Part shown: positions 1 through 6,349 of the stretch, one piece after another
How the letters are laid out: each line of letters opens with the position of its first letter
How positions within the stretch are numbered: position 1 is the stretch's first letter
NCBI GenBank assembly: GCA_004525885.1
Contig: SPBV01000040.1
Span: 1 to 10,977 of the forward strand
Direction: 5' to 3'
Source of the DNA: Nitrosomonadales bacterium
GTDB lineage: Bacteria > Pseudomonadota > Gammaproteobacteria > Burkholderiales > Nitrosomonadaceae
DNA length: 10,977 nucleotides
The notes under the pieces: model-generated
Databases searched by the model: none
What the model saw: the letters and a program-made list of their open reading frames with translations, nothing else
Told to the model about the DNA's origin: nothing
Program-made: the position numbers and the translations under genes

Positions 1-308
1 AAGGCAAAACACCTGATACATCTAACCGCATAGGTCTTGCGTTGCGAGAACTTTCTAGCCATGAGAAAAAACAAATTGAAGTCAACAATGGGTTATTGGT
101 AGAAGACATGCGACCAGGCATCGCTAGTCGTAGCGGAATACAGCCTGGCGATATAATTCTGGGAATCAACAATCAAGATGTGGCATCAGTTGGGCAGTTC
201 AATCAATTACTTAACAAAATTAAGGAGGGTCGTAATATCGCTTTACTAGTAAAGCGTGGAAACACAACCTCTTTTATTACCATGAAACTAAATGGTGGCG
301 ACAGTTAA
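1..308 (+). CDS. DegP/MucD-family periplasmic serine protease, C-terminal PDZ domain (5' truncated by window edge)
   Basis: This is the 3' end of a gene that starts left of the window. The open frame begins at base 3 and gives about 101 residues before a TAA stop. The visible part is a PDZ domain: a leading strand (GLLVEDM), the helix region PGIASRSGIQPGD and the carboxylate-loop partner strand IILGINNQDV, followed by the final helix and strands typical of the second PDZ domain of Do-family (DegP/DegQ/MucD) proteases. The catalytic His-Asp-Ser triad would lie upstream and cannot be checked. These proteases are exported and degrade or chaperone misfolded envelope proteins. The position just before a DUF836 gene and lepA matches my memory of betaproteobacterial rpoE-mucD-lepA neighbourhoods. 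The in-frame TTG at 42 lies inside the domain and is not a plausible start. Other PDZ proteins cannot be fully excluded. Confidence 0.82.
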   Translation, partial: GKTPDTSNRIGLALRELSSHEKKQIEVNNGLLVEDMRPGIASRSGIQPGDIILGINNQDVASVGQFNQLLNKIKEGRNIALLVKRGNTTSFITMKLNGGDS

Positions 309-570
309 TAATTTAATTATGCCAGAACCAGTTAGGCTGACTTTATATGTCCGAGAAGATTGTCATCTTTGTTTTGATATGATTTCCGCTTTAAATAAAT
401 TACAGGTAACGCTTTGTTTTCATACTGAACTAGTAGATGTGGATAGTAACGCAACTTTATTAGCACAGTACGGAGAGATTGTTCCTGTACTAATAGGGGG
501 CAATGAGGAAATTTGTCATTACCATCTTGATCCTATCGCCCTAGATGCTTATTTTGCCAAAATTCGCTAG
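292..570 (+). CDS. Glutaredoxin-like protein of the DUF836 family
   Basis: A 92-residue protein with a thioredoxin-fold pattern. A first strand (RLTLYVRED) leads to a CHLC redox motif (Cys24, Cys27), then a helix, a second strand and a cis-proline segment IVPVLI (Pro65). This is the compact layout of DUF836 glutaredoxin-like proteins; the redox partner is unknown. It probably acts in the cytoplasm, as no signal peptide is seen. The ATG at 292 overlaps the protease stop by 17 bases and has no clear ribosome-binding site. An ATG at 319 gives an 83-residue protein starting MPEPVRLTLY, which is closer to the usual family start and lies just after the upstream stop, so either start is possible. 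Expression is probably coupled to the upstream protease. A strong terminator follows at 641-665. Confidence 0.8.
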   Translation: MVATVNNLIMPEPVRLTLYVREDCHLCFDMISALNKLQVTLCFHTELVDVDSNATLLAQYGEIVPVLIGGNEEICHYHLDPIALDAYFAKIR

Positions 571-725
571 AATGTATACTTCTTGAATAAACACAGAGCG
601 GGTCAACGTGGAATACGTTTCAGAATCAAACCATAAATCATGAGGGCACATTATGTGCCCTTTTTAGTTGTTCTGGTGCTAAGCACTTGACCATTGTTTC
701 CCTAATTATCGGACCTCAACCTCTA
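571..725 (+). other. Intergenic gap before lepA
   Basis: This 155-base gap holds no convincing gene. It contains the intrinsic terminator at 641-665 and then 60 bases before the lepA ATG. A TTGACC at 687-692 resembles a -35 box, but no good -10 box stands at the right distance. I could not assign a lepA promoter. Confidence 0.6.
641..665 (+). terminator. Intrinsic terminator between the glutaredoxin gene and lepA
   Basis: A perfect 7-bp stem, GGGCACA (644-650) with TGTGCCC (654-660), closes a three-base loop and is followed directly by TTTTT (661-665). The stem can extend by an A-T pair and a G-T pair. It would end transcripts coming from the protease and glutaredoxin genes. If it works, lepA needs a promoter in the next 60 bases or depends on read-through. 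Confidence 0.78.
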
Positions 726-2519
726 ATGCAGCACATTCGTAATTTTTCTATCATTGCACACATCGACCATGGTAAGTCTACCTTGGCTGATCGTATAATT
801 CATTTGTGCGGTGGTTTATCAGACCGTGAAATGGGAGCACAGGTACTAGATTCGATGGATTTAGAGCGCGAACGTGGGATTACCATAAAAGCGCAGACTG
901 TTGCGCTTAAATATATATCATGCGAAGGCAAATCTTATCTTCTGAATTTGATTGATACTCCTGGTCATGTAGACTTTTCTTACGAAGTGTCGCGATCTCT
1001 TGCTGCTTGCGAAGGTGCGTTGCTAATAGTGGATGCATCACAGGGTGTTGAAGCTCAGACTGTAGCAAACTGTTATGCCGCACTTGAGCAAGGTGTTGAA
1101 GTATTGCCGATATTAAACAAAATTGACTTACCTGCTGCGGAACCTACTCGCGTTATTGAAGAAATTGAAGATATTATCGGTATTAATGCCCAAGATGCTC
1201 TGCGAGTCAGTGCAAAGACAGGAGAGGGTATAAAAGATATTTTAGAAGAAATAATTAGAAAAATTCCAGCTCCGAATGGGGATCCTACCGCACCACTGAA
1301 GGCTCTTATTGTTGATTCATGGTTCGATAATTATGTTGGAGTCGTGATACTGATACGAGTGGTGGATGGAGTTCTCAAGCCTAAAGATAGGATTTTACTC
1401 ATGGCGAGTAAAACCGATTACTTATGTGAAGAGGTTGGTGTATTTACGCCTAAATCGGAAAGCCGAGCATCTTTAAGTGCGGGAGAAGTCGGCTTTGTTA
1501 TTTCTGGTATTAAGGAGTTAAAATCTGCCAAAGTGGGTGATACAGTTACTTTGGTAGATCGCCCAGCCTCTCAGGCATTACGTGGTTTTAAAGAGATCAA
1601 GCCACAGGTATTTGCTGGGCTATATCCAATTGAGTCAAATCAGTATGATGCTTTACGTGACGCCCTGGAGAAATTAAAGCTCAATGATTCTTCACTACAG
1701 TACAGCCCTGAAACATCGCAAGCCTTGGGGCATGGCTTTCGTTGTGGATTCCTTGGTTTATTACATCTGGATATTGTACAGGAGAGATTAGAACGGGAAT
1801 ACAACATAGATCTTATTACAACTGCACCGACGGTGGCTTGTGAGATAGTTATGCGTGACGGTACGGTAATAGAAATTGATAATCCATCTAAAATGCCTGA
1901 TCCCTCAAAGATAGAGGAAATACGAGAACCAATTATTACTGCCACCATACTAGTTCCTCAGGAGTATGTTGGATCTATTATTACGTTATGTATAAGCAAG
2001 CGTGGAGTGCAAAAAAACATGCAATACATGGGTAGGCAGGTGATGCTTACTTTTGAGTTGCCACTAAACGAAGTAGTGATGGATTTCTTTGACAAACTCA
2101 AATCTACAAGCCGTGGATATGCTTCGCTAGATTATGAGTTTAAGGAATTTCGTGCCTCCGATTTAGTTAAGCTCGATATACTTATAAATGGAGATAAAGT
2201 AGATGCATTATCATTAATAGTGCATCGCATGAATAGTAATCACCGTGGTCGCGAGTTGGTGCAAAGGATGCGAAGTTTGATTCCGCGTCAAATGTTTGAT
2301 ATTGCAGTGCAGGCTGCCATAGGTGCGCACATCATTGCTAGAGAGAGTGTTAAAGCGTTGCGTAAGAACGTTCTCGCTAAATGTTACGGTGGTGACATTA
2401 GTCGAAAACGCAAGTTGCTAGAGAAACAGAAGGCTGGAAAGAAACGAATGAAAAGTGTGGGCAATGTACAAATTCCACAAGAAGCGTTTCTAGCAATACT
2501 GCAAGTAGGTGATAAATAA
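726..2519 (+). CDS. lepA: Elongation factor 4 (LepA), ribosome-associated GTPase
   Basis: A 597-residue protein close to the usual LepA length (599 in E. coli). The GTPase domain shows the P-loop AHIDHGKST (residues 11-19), the switch region around ERGITIK (49-55), DTPGH (77-81) and NKID (131-134). EF-G-like domains follow. The LepA-specific C-terminal domain ends in the conserved stretch CYGGDISRKRKLLEKQKAG with PQEAFLAIL near the terminus. LepA is a cytoplasmic translation factor that acts on ribosomes, proposed to back-translocate them or to help initiation and 30S biogenesis. The ATG at 726 is chosen because it gives the family start MQHIRNFSIIAHIDHGKST; a TTG at 687 would add 13 unconserved residues. 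No strong ribosome-binding site precedes the ATG. The gene is followed by lepB, the classic lepA-lepB pairing. Confidence 0.97.
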   Translation: MQHIRNFSIIAHIDHGKSTLADRIIHLCGGLSDREMGAQVLDSMDLERERGITIKAQTVALKYISCEGKSYLLNLIDTPGHVDFSYEVSRSLAACEGALLIVDASQGVEAQTVANCYAALEQGVEVLPILNKIDLPAAEPTRVIEEIEDIIGINAQDALRVSAKTGEGIKDILEEIIRKIPAPNGDPTAPLKALIVDSWFDNYVGVVILIRVVDGVLKPKDRILLMASKTDYLCEEVGVFTPKSESRASLSAGEVGFVISGIKELKSAKVGDTVTLVDRPASQALRGFKEIKPQVFAGLYPIESNQYDALRDALEKLKLNDSSLQYSPETSQALGHGFRCGFLGLLHLDIVQERLEREYNIDLITTAPTVACEIVMRDGTVIEIDNPSKMPDPSKIEEIREPIITATILVPQEYVGSIITLCISKRGVQKNMQYMGRQVMLTFELPLNEVVMDFFDKLKSTSRGYASLDYEFKEFRASDLVKLDILINGDKVDALSLIVHRMNSNHRGRELVQRMRSLIPRQMFDIAVQAAIGAHIIARESVKALRKNVLAKCYGGDISRKRKLLEKQKAGKKRMKSVGNVQIPQEAFLAILQVGDK

Positions 2520-2558
2520 TAAAAAATAGAAGTAAATATTGGGAAGTTAGTCGCACAT

Positions 2559-2598
2559 ATGTCTACGTGGCATCCATGTTTTGTAGGTTAATAGACAT
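2559..2598. repeat. Inverted repeat in the lepA-lepB gap
   Basis: ATGTCTA (2559-2565) and TAGACAT (2592-2598) form a perfect 7-bp inverted repeat around a 26-base loop. A competing short pairing, CTAC (2563-2566) with GTAG (2583-2586), lies inside. No T-tract follows, so it is not a typical terminator. It ends 9 bases before the lepB ribosome-binding site and could fold in the lepB leader. A chance repeat is also possible. Confidence 0.3.
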
Positions 2599-2606
2599 TA
2601 TTTAAT

Positions 2607-2610
2607 AGGA
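2607..2610 (+). promoter_or_regulatory. Ribosome-binding site for lepB
   Basis: AGGA at 2607-2610 lies six bases before the ATG at 2617, a normal spacing. It supports this ATG over the GTG at 2613. Confidence 0.6.
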
Positions 2611-2616
2611 CGTGGA

Positions 2617-3420
2617 ATGAATTTTCCTCTCATCATGTTGATCCTACTGACAGTTACTGGGGGTATTTGTCTGCTTGATTACTTCGTATTACGGAGTAAT
2701 CGTGCACCAGGGGCTAATGAGCCGTGGTGGGTAGAGTATCCAAGGAGCTTTTTCCCAGTAATTCTTGTTGTGTTCTGTTTACGGTCTTTCTTGGTAGAAC
2801 CTTTTAAGATTCCATCAGGCTCAATGATCCCAACTTTACTGGTGGGGGACTTTATTCTAGTTAACAAATATACCTATGGTATCCGGTTACCAGTTATTAA
2901 TCTCAAGGTGTTTGATACGAACGAACCTAAGCGCGGTGAAGTAATGGTGTTCCGTTACCCTGAAGATCCATCGATGGATTACATCAAGCGTATAGTAGGT
3001 TTACCTGGGGACCTAATTACTTATCGCAATAAGCAACTAATCGTAAATAATACCCCAGTGAAAATGGAACCAACAGGTGAGTATACTTATGTCGAGTCCG
3101 GTATAAATTATGTGTACAGTCTGGGTTATATTGAGTCAATAAATAAGCACAGTCACACTATAATTGTTAATCCTGCAATGCCCAGCATACAGATCTCTGG
3201 GGTGCGTCAGTTCCCATCACATGAGAATTGTGACTACAATCACTCTGGATTTACCTGTAGAGTGCCTGCTGGGACTTATTTCGCAATGGGAGATAATCGT
3301 GATAGTAGTAGTGATAGTCGTTACTGGGGGTTCATTCCTGAACGTAATATAGTCGGTAAGGCATTTATGGTCTGGTGGAATTTCAACGATCTTAGTCGAG
3401 TTGGGCTGTCTATCAAGTAG
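2617..3420 (+). CDS. lepB: Signal peptidase I (leader peptidase)
   Basis: A 267-residue inner-membrane serine protease of family S26 that removes signal peptides from exported proteins. Two hydrophobic segments sit near residues 4-24 and 44-60; the second leads into the catalytic region. The nucleophile box EPFKIPSGSMIPTL places the catalytic Ser at 69. The general-base box DYIKRIVGLPGD places Lys at 124. The conserved C-terminal box GDNRDSSSDSRYWGF lies at 225-239. Cys205 and Cys214 flank a short loop just before that box, where the E. coli enzyme has a disulfide, so a periplasmic disulfide is plausible here. The start is supported by AGGA six bases upstream. It lies 97 bases after lepA and 32 before the DUF4845 gene, probably in one transcription unit. 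Confidence 0.96.
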   Translation: MNFPLIMLILLTVTGGICLLDYFVLRSNRAPGANEPWWVEYPRSFFPVILVVFCLRSFLVEPFKIPSGSMIPTLLVGDFILVNKYTYGIRLPVINLKVFDTNEPKRGEVMVFRYPEDPSMDYIKRIVGLPGDLITYRNKQLIVNNTPVKMEPTGEYTYVESGINYVYSLGYIESINKHSHTIIVNPAMPSIQISGVRQFPSHENCDYNHSGFTCRVPAGTYFAMGDNRDSSSDSRYWGFIPERNIVGKAFMVWWNFNDLSRVGLSIK

Positions 3421-3441
3421 CTGGAATAGTGCTTAAATCTC

Positions 3442-3446
3442 AGGAG
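3442..3446 (+). promoter_or_regulatory. Ribosome-binding site that sets the DUF4845 start
   Basis: AGGAG at 3442-3446 stands six bases before ATG 3453. This favours the 123-residue product over the longer frame starting at GTG 3429, which has no such site. Confidence 0.75.
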
Positions 3447-3452
3447 AATAAT

Positions 3453-3824
3453 ATGCGGCGCGACGTAAGATATAAACAAAGAGGTATGAGTTTATCAGCC
3501 TTACTCTTGTGGTCAGTAGTATTGATTTTTGTTGCTATTCTAGGGATGAAAATGATTCCCGTATACAGAGAATATGCAGCAATAAAAACAACTCTAGCAG
3601 CAATGACCAATGATCCCGTTTTACTGGATGGTACAAAAGAAGACATAAGAAAGTCATTTAATAAGCGGGCACAAATAGATGATATAAGTGCCGTTAACGG
3701 AAATGACCTTGATATCAACAAAGAAAGTGGAAAAATAGTTTTGGGTATTATCTACTCAGTTAAGACACCACTATTCGCAAATATTTCTTTGTACTTTGAT
3801 TTCAACGTTAGTAGTGAAAAATAG
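3453..3824 (+). CDS. DUF4845 family membrane protein
   Basis: A 123-residue protein of unknown function. A short basic N-terminus (MRRDVRYKQRG) is followed by one hydrophobic segment at about residues 12-32, then a mainly soluble domain of about 90 residues, probably outside the cytoplasmic membrane. This layout and the position between lepB and rnc fit DUF4845, a family common in Beta- and Gammaproteobacteria. The N-terminus looks faintly like a type IV pilin start (RGMSLSALLLW) but lacks the glutamate expected at pilin position 5, so I do not call it a pilin. ATG 3453 is chosen for its well-spaced AGGAG site. A role with signal peptidase or the envelope is suggested only by the neighbours. 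Confidence 0.75.
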   Translation: MRRDVRYKQRGMSLSALLLWSVVLIFVAILGMKMIPVYREYAAIKTTLAAMTNDPVLLDGTKEDIRKSFNKRAQIDDISAVNGNDLDINKESGKIVLGIIYSVKTPLFANISLYFDFNVSSEK

Positions 3825-3863
3825 GGTAGTAACAATTAAATATATATCACATATAAGCCTATC

Positions 3864-3868
3864 AGGAG
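3864..3868 (+). promoter_or_regulatory. Shine-Dalgarno sequence directly abutting the rnc start codon
   Basis: AGGAG at 3864-3868 touches the ATG at 3869 with no spacer. In frame, a stop lies at 3854-3856 and no other ATG, GTG or TTG precedes the RNase III domain, so the ATG seems forced. The zero spacing should make initiation inefficient. Confidence 0.55.
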
Positions 3869-4543
3869 ATGGACAGCGACGCGATTAACCGGAAAACCGG
3901 TTATAGTTTCCGCGAGCCTGAGTTACTGCGCCAAGCACTAACTCACCGCAGCCATAGTTATCCGCATAACGAACGTCTTGAATTCCTTGGAGACAGTGTG
4001 CTCAACTGTGCAGTTGCGGCGTTGGTATTCAGGCATTTTTCCAGCCTTCCAGAGGGTGATTTGACGCGACTCCGAGCTAATCTGGTCAATCAGCAAGCGT
4101 TGTTTAAATTAGCTAAAATACTTGATCTAGGTAAACAGATTAAGCTTGGTGAGGGAGAACTCAAAAGTGGTGGATGTAATCGTCCTTCGATTCTTGCAGA
4201 TGCGCTAGAGGCTGTTATAGGTGCGGTCTATCTTGACGGAGGTTTCGCAAAAGCTGAGAAAGTTGTCATTACTCTTTTTACACCTCTGCTTACTCAATTT
4301 GACCCACAAAATTCAGGTAAAGATCCTAAGACTCTTTTACAGGAGTATCTTCAAAGCCGTAAGCTAATGGTGCCACAATACTCCATTATTATTACCAGCG
4401 GCGAAGCCCATCAACAACAATTTCATGTAGAGTGTCTTATCCCAAAACTCAATATTCGCACTATTGGAGAAGGTACCAGCCGTCGTAGTGCGGAGCAAGA
4501 AGCAGCAAAAAGAGCCTATGAACAAGTACACCCACATAATTAA
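3869..4543 (+). CDS. rnc: Ribonuclease III
   Basis: A 224-residue double-strand-specific endoribonuclease, normal length for the family. It cuts rRNA precursors and structured mRNAs in the cytoplasm. The catalytic domain carries the signature NERLEFLGDSVLN (34-46) with metal-binding Glu38 and Asp42, and the second acidic pair Asp111/Glu114 in LADALEAVIGAVYLDGG. A double-stranded RNA-binding domain spans about 153-222, with the usual DPKTLLQEYLQ start and the RRSAEQEAAKRAYE final helix. The only available start is ATG 3869, and its AGGAG site touches the start codon. RNase III commonly controls its own mRNA, but I see no strong leader hairpin in the 44-base gap. era follows 62 bases on, the usual rnc-era pairing. 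Confidence 0.96.
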   Translation: MDSDAINRKTGYSFREPELLRQALTHRSHSYPHNERLEFLGDSVLNCAVAALVFRHFSSLPEGDLTRLRANLVNQQALFKLAKILDLGKQIKLGEGELKSGGCNRPSILADALEAVIGAVYLDGGFAKAEKVVITLFTPLLTQFDPQNSGKDPKTLLQEYLQSRKLMVPQYSIIITSGEAHQQQFHVECLIPKLNIRTIGEGTSRRSAEQEAAKRAYEQVHPHN

Positions 4544-4545
4544 AA

Positions 4546-4587
4546 CTTGCAGATGAGCCTAATTTTCTTTGATTCTCTTAGTGCAAG
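4546..4587. repeat. Short inverted repeat between rnc and era
   Basis: CTTGCA (4546-4551) and TGCAAG (4582-4587) are perfect inverted copies around a 30-base loop. GAG (4555-4557) and CTC (4575-4577) could add three inner pairs. No T-tract follows. It begins two bases after the rnc stop and ends 18 bases before the era GTG at 4606, so it could fold in the mRNA. Six base pairs could easily be chance. Confidence 0.2.
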
Positions 4588-4605
4588 CTATTTATTCCTC
4601 GCTGA

Positions 4606-5511
4606 GTGTATTTAAAGGTGACGACTACTCAAAGTTTTTATACTGGATACATTGCCATCATTGGGAGACCTAATGTTGGTAAATCCACATTACTTAACCA
4701 TTTGGTTGGGAAGAATATCAGCATTACGTCGAAAAAGGCGCAAACTACCCGGCATCGCATTAATGGCATTCTCACTGATGAGCAATCACAATTCATTTTT
4801 GTTGATACGCCCGGTTTTCAGTTACAGCACATGAATCGATTAAATAGCATGATGAATCGTACTGTTACTCAAAGTATGCATGGTGTTGATGTGGTGGTAT
4901 TTGTGATTGAAGCAATATATTTTGATGAGCGAGACGCACAAGTCCTAAAACTATTGCCTATCGACAAGCCAGTGATTCTTGCTATTAATAAAGTAGATCG
5001 TATTTCAGATAAATTGAGGCTTCTTCCATTCCTTGAGAAGCTTTCCAAAGAATTTTCCTTCGCAGCAATGATTCCAGTAAGTGCTAAACGCGGAACACAG
5101 CTTCCAGAATTGATACATGCAATTCGTCCCTATTTACCAGAAGGCCCACAGTTATTTGATAAAGATGAAATTACAGATCGTAGTGAGCGATTTATTGCAG
5201 CTGAGTTGATACGTGAGAAATTATTTCGTTTGATGTGGGATGAAATACCTTATTCCACTAGTGTTGCCATAGACCAATTTACAATCGAAAGTGGACTACG
5301 AATAATTCATGCTTCTATTATTGTAGACAAAGCAAACCAAAAAGCCATGATCATAGGTAAGAATGGTGAGGAACTGAAGGTGGTTGCAACTCAGGCTCGC
5401 AAGGATATGGAAAAACTTTTTGATAGTAAAGTGTATCTTAAAGTCTGGGTAAAGGTAAAAAGTGGGTGGGCTGATGATTTACGAGCATTAAAAACCCTAG
5501 GCTATGAGTAA
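4606..5511 (+). CDS. era: GTPase Era, 16S rRNA/30S assembly factor
   Basis: A 301-residue GTPase, the same length as E. coli Era. It binds the 3' end of 16S rRNA during late 30S assembly. The GTPase domain has the P-loop GRPNVGKS (20-27), the effector region with QTTRHR (46-51), DTPG (67-70), NKVD (128-131) and SAK (159-161). The C-terminal KH domain shows the RNA-binding loop IIGKNGEELK (249-258) and ends KVKSGWADDLRALKTLGYE. The start is GTG 4606; a second GTG at 4618 would give 297 residues and also fits, and neither has a strong ribosome-binding site. The 62-base gap from rnc is longer than in many relatives. The gene normally next, recO, is missing. Confidence 0.95.
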   Translation: MYLKVTTTQSFYTGYIAIIGRPNVGKSTLLNHLVGKNISITSKKAQTTRHRINGILTDEQSQFIFVDTPGFQLQHMNRLNSMMNRTVTQSMHGVDVVVFVIEAIYFDERDAQVLKLLPIDKPVILAINKVDRISDKLRLLPFLEKLSKEFSFAAMIPVSAKRGTQLPELIHAIRPYLPEGPQLFDKDEITDRSERFIAAELIREKLFRLMWDEIPYSTSVAIDQFTIESGLRIIHASIIVDKANQKAMIIGKNGEELKVVATQARKDMEKLFDSKVYLKVWVKVKSGWADDLRALKTLGYE

Positions 5512-5569
5512 TACAGAAGATGCACACACCCGTAAAATAGCAATGACAACCCCAACCTTAGTGCAATGA
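5504..5569 (+). other. 21-codon open frame overlapping the era stop, possible remnant of a lost downstream gene
   Basis: An ATG at 5504 overlaps the era stop in the pattern ATGAGTAA, typical of translational coupling. It opens a frame of 21 residues (starting MSNTEDAHTRK) that ends at TGA 5567-5569. In related bacteria recO often starts right after era. The fragment is too short for me to recognise RecO, so this is only a candidate for a decayed start. Confidence 0.2.
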
Positions 5570-5642
5570 ACGAAACTCTGACACCGTTTAAAGCAAAGGA
5601 TCAGAGTATAGGACTTTTTTTATAAGTTATCAGCAACCTAAG
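5512..5642. other. Convergent intergenic region between era and the parA-like gene
   Basis: A 131-base gap where the plus-strand and minus-strand blocks meet tail to tail. It holds the tiny frame overlapping era, a second 19-codon frame (5566-5625) and a weak hairpin plus T-tract. I see no gene of normal size, and no small ParG-like partner gene downstream of the ParA gene on the minus strand. Confidence 0.6.
5575..5621 (+). terminator. Weak candidate terminator after era
   Basis: ACTCTGA (5575-5581) pairs perfectly with TCAGAGT (5601-5607), and CC (5584-5585) can pair with GG (5598-5599) inside. A run of seven T lies at 5615-5621. Seven bases separate the stem from the T-run, which is more than in a good intrinsic terminator, so this is tentative. 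The convergent position supports a terminator here. Confidence 0.38.
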
Positions 5643-6266
5643 TTATGACTTAACCCACTTAGTAAGTGGTTGCCATTGCACTAATTCCTGTTCGGACTGG
5701 TAGAACGGTAAATCGAAAATGCTTTTCCCGTTAAAAGCAGCATTAACATACGCCATAGTATCGCGTAAATAAGTAAGAATAGGTAGATCATATTGCATTA
5801 GAAACTGTTCCAAGGTAGATGCTGCACGAGTACGTGGATCCACCCGCATTCCAACTATACCAACAAAAGCTTCCTGTTTTTGTATGGCCTTTCCTTCTAG
5901 CAGCCGGTTTATGAAATCTCGCGTAACAACCATGTCGAACACAGATGGTTGTACTGGAACAATTATTTTGTGTGCATGTTTTAAAGCGTAAGAAAGGTTC
6001 TTCCCCTGAATTCCTGCGGCAGAATCTATTACAAGCCAATCGTTTTTTTGCTTGTCTCCTTGAGATGCTTCGCGCCCTGAACCTAGCCTAGTAATAGCTG
6101 GTAACTCAGGAGATCGTAAAGCGAGCCAACTCAGTGATGATTTCTGCTGATCCAGATCCCACATCATAACCCGTTGATTTTGTCTAGCCAAATAACCAGC
6201 TAAATTAGTCGCTAATGTGGTTTTACCAGAACCGCCCTTAGGATTTACTACCAAAATCGTTCGCAT
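5643..6266 (-). CDS. ParA-family ATPase, small ParF-like type Ib form
   Basis: A 207-residue deviant-Walker ATPase of the ParA/MinD group, which act in DNA or cargo positioning. The Walker A motif is PKGGSGKTT (9-17), with signature Lys10 and P-loop Lys15. The switch I region reads WDLDQQKSS (36-44). The Walker B strand WLVIDSAAG (77-85) has Asp81. A late NAAFNGKSIFDL stretch (175-186) matches the ParA C-terminus. There is no N-terminal helix-turn-helix, so it is the small type; the start NPKGGSGKTT and the length recall plasmid TP228 ParF. No ParB or ParG partner is visible. It lies 120 bases after scpB on the same strand, with its own promoter-like sequence and a very strong ribosome-binding site. 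It may aid chromosome segregation with ScpAB or be an unrelated orphan; the sequence does not decide. Confidence 0.88.
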   Translation of the reverse strand: MRTILVVNPKGGSGKTTLATNLAGYLARQNQRVMMWDLDQQKSSLSWLALRSPELPAITRLGSGREASQGDKQKNDWLVIDSAAGIQGKNLSYALKHAHKIIVPVQPSVFDMVVTRDFINRLLEGKAIQKQEAFVGIVGMRVDPRTRAASTLEQFLMQYDLPILTYLRDTMAYVNAAFNGKSIFDLPFYQSEQELVQWQPLTKWVKS

Positions 6267-6269
6267 ATA

Positions 6270-6277
6270 CCTCCTCC
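6270..6277 (-). promoter_or_regulatory. Strong ribosome-binding site of the parA-like gene
   Basis: On the minus strand GGAGGAGG (6277 to 6270) precedes the ATG at 6266. The first GGAGG stands six bases from the start codon. It is the strongest such site in the window and fixes the start. Confidence 0.8.
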
Positions 6278-6321
6278 ATAAACGTCTACTTCATTTAAAA
6301 ATATTATTAACTACCTTTCTT

Positions 6322-6349
6322 ATTATATTGAAAATGTTTTTCGTTTCTA
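6322..6349 (-). promoter_or_regulatory. Candidate sigma70 promoter of the parA-like gene
   Basis: On the minus strand a perfect -10 box TATAAT (6327 to 6322) is preceded, after 16 bases, by TAGAAA (6349 to 6344), which matches four of six -35 bases. The predicted transcript start is near 6315, giving a leader of about 50 bases. The surrounding DNA is very AT-rich, which raises the risk of a chance match. Confidence 0.5.

Noticed and set aside
604..632. Sigma-E type promoter (GGAATAC at 610-616 with TCAAA at 626-630)
   Set aside because: The spacing of about nine bases is far too short for sigma-E.
687..711. TTGACC at 687-692 as the -35 of a lepA promoter
   Set aside because: The bases 16-18 later (TCGGAC) bear no likeness to a -10 box.
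687..725. TTG at 687 as the lepA start
   Set aside because: It adds 13 residues not found in the family, while ATG 726 gives the conserved MQHIRNFSIIAHIDHGKST start.
1640..1948. Minus-strand open frame of 102 codons opposite lepA
   Set aside because: It lies wholly inside lepA, has no recognisable domain and no ribosome-binding context.
3429..3452. GTG at 3429 as the DUF4845 start
   Set aside because: The well-spaced AGGAG at 3442-3446 points to ATG 3453; the GTG has no such site.
5566..5625. 19-codon plus-strand frame MNETLTPFKAK in the convergent gap
   Set aside because: It has no ribosome-binding site and overlaps the hairpin and T-tract; too short to support as a gene.
5788..6039. Second minus-strand frame of 83 codons inside the parA-like gene
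   Set aside because: It is an out-of-frame shadow of a protein with clear Walker motifs and reads as Cys/Arg-rich low-likelihood sequence.
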